Part shown: piece by piece, positions 63,366 through 64,000 of the stretch
Layout of the letters: every line of letters begins with the position of its first letter
Position numbering within the stretch: the stretch's first letter is position 1
Origin: Nostoc parmelioides FACHB-3921
Lineage (GTDB): Bacteria > Cyanobacteriota > Cyanobacteriia > Cyanobacteriales > Nostocaceae
Assembly (NCBI RefSeq): GCF_014696625.1
Contig: NZ_JACJQL010000025.1
Location: 35,199-99,198 of the forward strand
DNA: 64,000 nt
Direction of reading: 5' to 3'
Program-made: the position numbers and the translations under genes
The notes under the pieces: model-generated
The model's database searches: none
The model's input: only the letters and a program-made list of their open reading frames with translations
What the model was told of the DNA's origin: nothing

Positions 63366-63700
63366 CGATTTCAACGATGCGTTAGCTACCCACACGCGCC
63401 ATCCTATGAATTTGCAATGGAACTTACTAGCCATAGCACCTACTCGCTTTATTGCTTACTAAAGATATTGGTATTGTTTCATTAGTAGTTATTCAATGCG
63501 GTGCATCGAAATTTCTGCCTCAATCAAAATTGAAACATACTTAGTAGCACAAGTATAGTTGACGCAGCTATTTTTCATCAGTGCCTCATAAAACTCTACG
63601 TTTACAGATACTTTATTTTAGATAACTTGAGATGATTTAATACTTACATAGCAACAGAATAATTACTTAATTGTCTTGTAATATTATTAACTTGTAACGA
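63366..63700. other. AT-rich spacer upstream of the GH10-like gene
   Basis: This sequence between the GH10-like gene and MITE copy 2 contains no recognisable gene, repeat or RNA. The alternative start at 63434 and the promoter of the GH10-like gene lie here. Confidence 0.4.
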
Positions 63701-63710
63701 ATAAAAAACA

Positions 63711-63839
63711 GGCGTTGCTGATTAGTGGGATGATTTTTGTCTCACGCATTCGCCCTTGGCGTTCCCGCAGGGTAGGCGCAAAGAATCAATATTCTGCTTT
63801 GTACAAAAGTCCCAATTCATCCCGCATTTATGCAACGCC
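63711..63839. mobile_element. MITE, copy 2 (129 bp)
   Basis: A second copy of the element at 12584-12745, with the same 8-bp terminal inverted repeats GGCGTTGC/GCAACGCC. It is flanked exactly by a 10-bp direct repeat ATAAAAAACA (63701-63710 and 63840-63849). It lacks the internal 33 bp found in copy 1. The right target copy overlaps the distal T-tract of the rRNA-operon terminator. Confidence 0.9.
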
Positions 63840-63848
63840 ATAAAAAAC

Positions 63849-63884
63849 AAAAACCCCCTTCAAGTAGATTAGAAGGGGGTTTTT
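63849..63884 (-). terminator. Terminator of the rRNA operon
   Basis: On the minus strand, AAAAACCCCCTTC pairs perfectly with GAAGGGGGTTTTT around a 10-base loop and continues into GTTTTTTAT. It lies 11 bases beyond the 5S rRNA 3' end. Confidence 0.9.
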
Positions 63885-63895
63885 GATGAAGAATA

Positions 63896-64000
63896 GAACC
63901 TGGCACCGAGCGATTGTGGCATAGGGCAACCCCTAGACTATCGTAGCCATAGCAGCGTTTCACAACTGAGTTCGGGATGGAGTCAGAGTGGGACCACTGC
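63896..64000 (-). rRNA. rrf: 5S rRNA, 3' part (cut by window end)
   Basis: Read on the minus strand, the sequence contains the conserved 5S core CCATCCCGAACTCAG and GTGAAACG, and it ends GTGCCAGGTTC. The 5' end lies beyond the window. With the terminator just downstream this is the end of an rRNA operon that continues to the right. Confidence 0.94.

Noticed and set aside
1..64000. Frequent GCGATCGC octamers as possible operators
   Set aside because: This is the HIP1 palindrome, over-represented genome-wide in most cyanobacteria and found inside genes as well as in spacers; it is not a gene-specific site.

Overview
The window looks like chromosome of a filamentous, heterocyst-forming cyanobacterium of the Nostoc/Anabaena group. 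The evidence is: many copies of the HIP1 palindrome GCGATCGC; heptanucleotide tandem repeats (STRRs) typical of Nostoc between genes; cyanobacterial proteins (SasA, DUF1815, DUF2839, DUF3493, DUF2854, YlqD-like); and a restriction-modification pair that looks like AvaI of Anabaena variabilis. About 45 protein genes, one tRNA and the 3' part of one 5S rRNA gene are supported. No transposase gene, CRISPR array or prophage was seen. G+C appears to be about 40-42%, with AT-rich spacers.

Layout. 0-9.3 kb: an HDAC-like deacetylase, a small exported protein, FtsH, the hybrid cluster protein Hcp divergent from a Crp/Fnr regulator with an FNR-type palindrome between them, and MutS. 9.6-15.1 kb: a GT25-like glycosyltransferase, an SLH lipoprotein, a repeat-rich spacer carrying a MITE, an exported GDSL esterase and an M42 peptidase. 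15.3-17.8 kb: the AvaI-type methyltransferase and endonuclease, overlapping by one base, followed by tRNA-Thr(CGU) on the other strand. 17.9-28.2 kb: a DUF3493 protein, a beta-helix/SLH protein, a TPR protein, pyruvate dehydrogenase E2, a YlqD-like protein, an acyl-CoA/acyl-ACP synthetase and an unknown exported protein. 28.3-35.9 kb: signalling genes (SasA, a REC-GGDEF protein, a stand-alone receiver) and polyphosphate kinase.

36.1-41.6 kb is the most unusual part. It is a four-gene minus-strand cluster with two small exported subunit-like proteins, a PapD-like chaperone and a large usher-like protein. Together they resemble an alternative chaperone-usher surface-fibre system, rarely discussed in cyanobacteria. 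A Ca-binding RTX-repeat protein follows upstream.

44-64 kb: an RppB-like orphan sensor kinase, a DUF2267 protein, secreted hypotheticals, a TPR protein beside an ECF-sigma-like protein, a membrane-anchored VOC protein, lysyl-tRNA synthetase with a KTSC tail, a Spy-like protein, an M48 protease, a helicase-like protein lacking Walker A, DUF2839 and DUF1815 proteins, a TPR-CHAT protein, a thioesterase, an RluA-type pseudouridine synthase with a long N-terminal extension, a GH10-like hydrolase, a second MITE copy and the 3' end of an rRNA operon.

The strongest leads are the chaperone-usher-like cluster, the AvaI system together with an apparent lack of its recognition site in the whole window, the hcp/regulator pair with its operator, and two MITE copies with intact target duplications.
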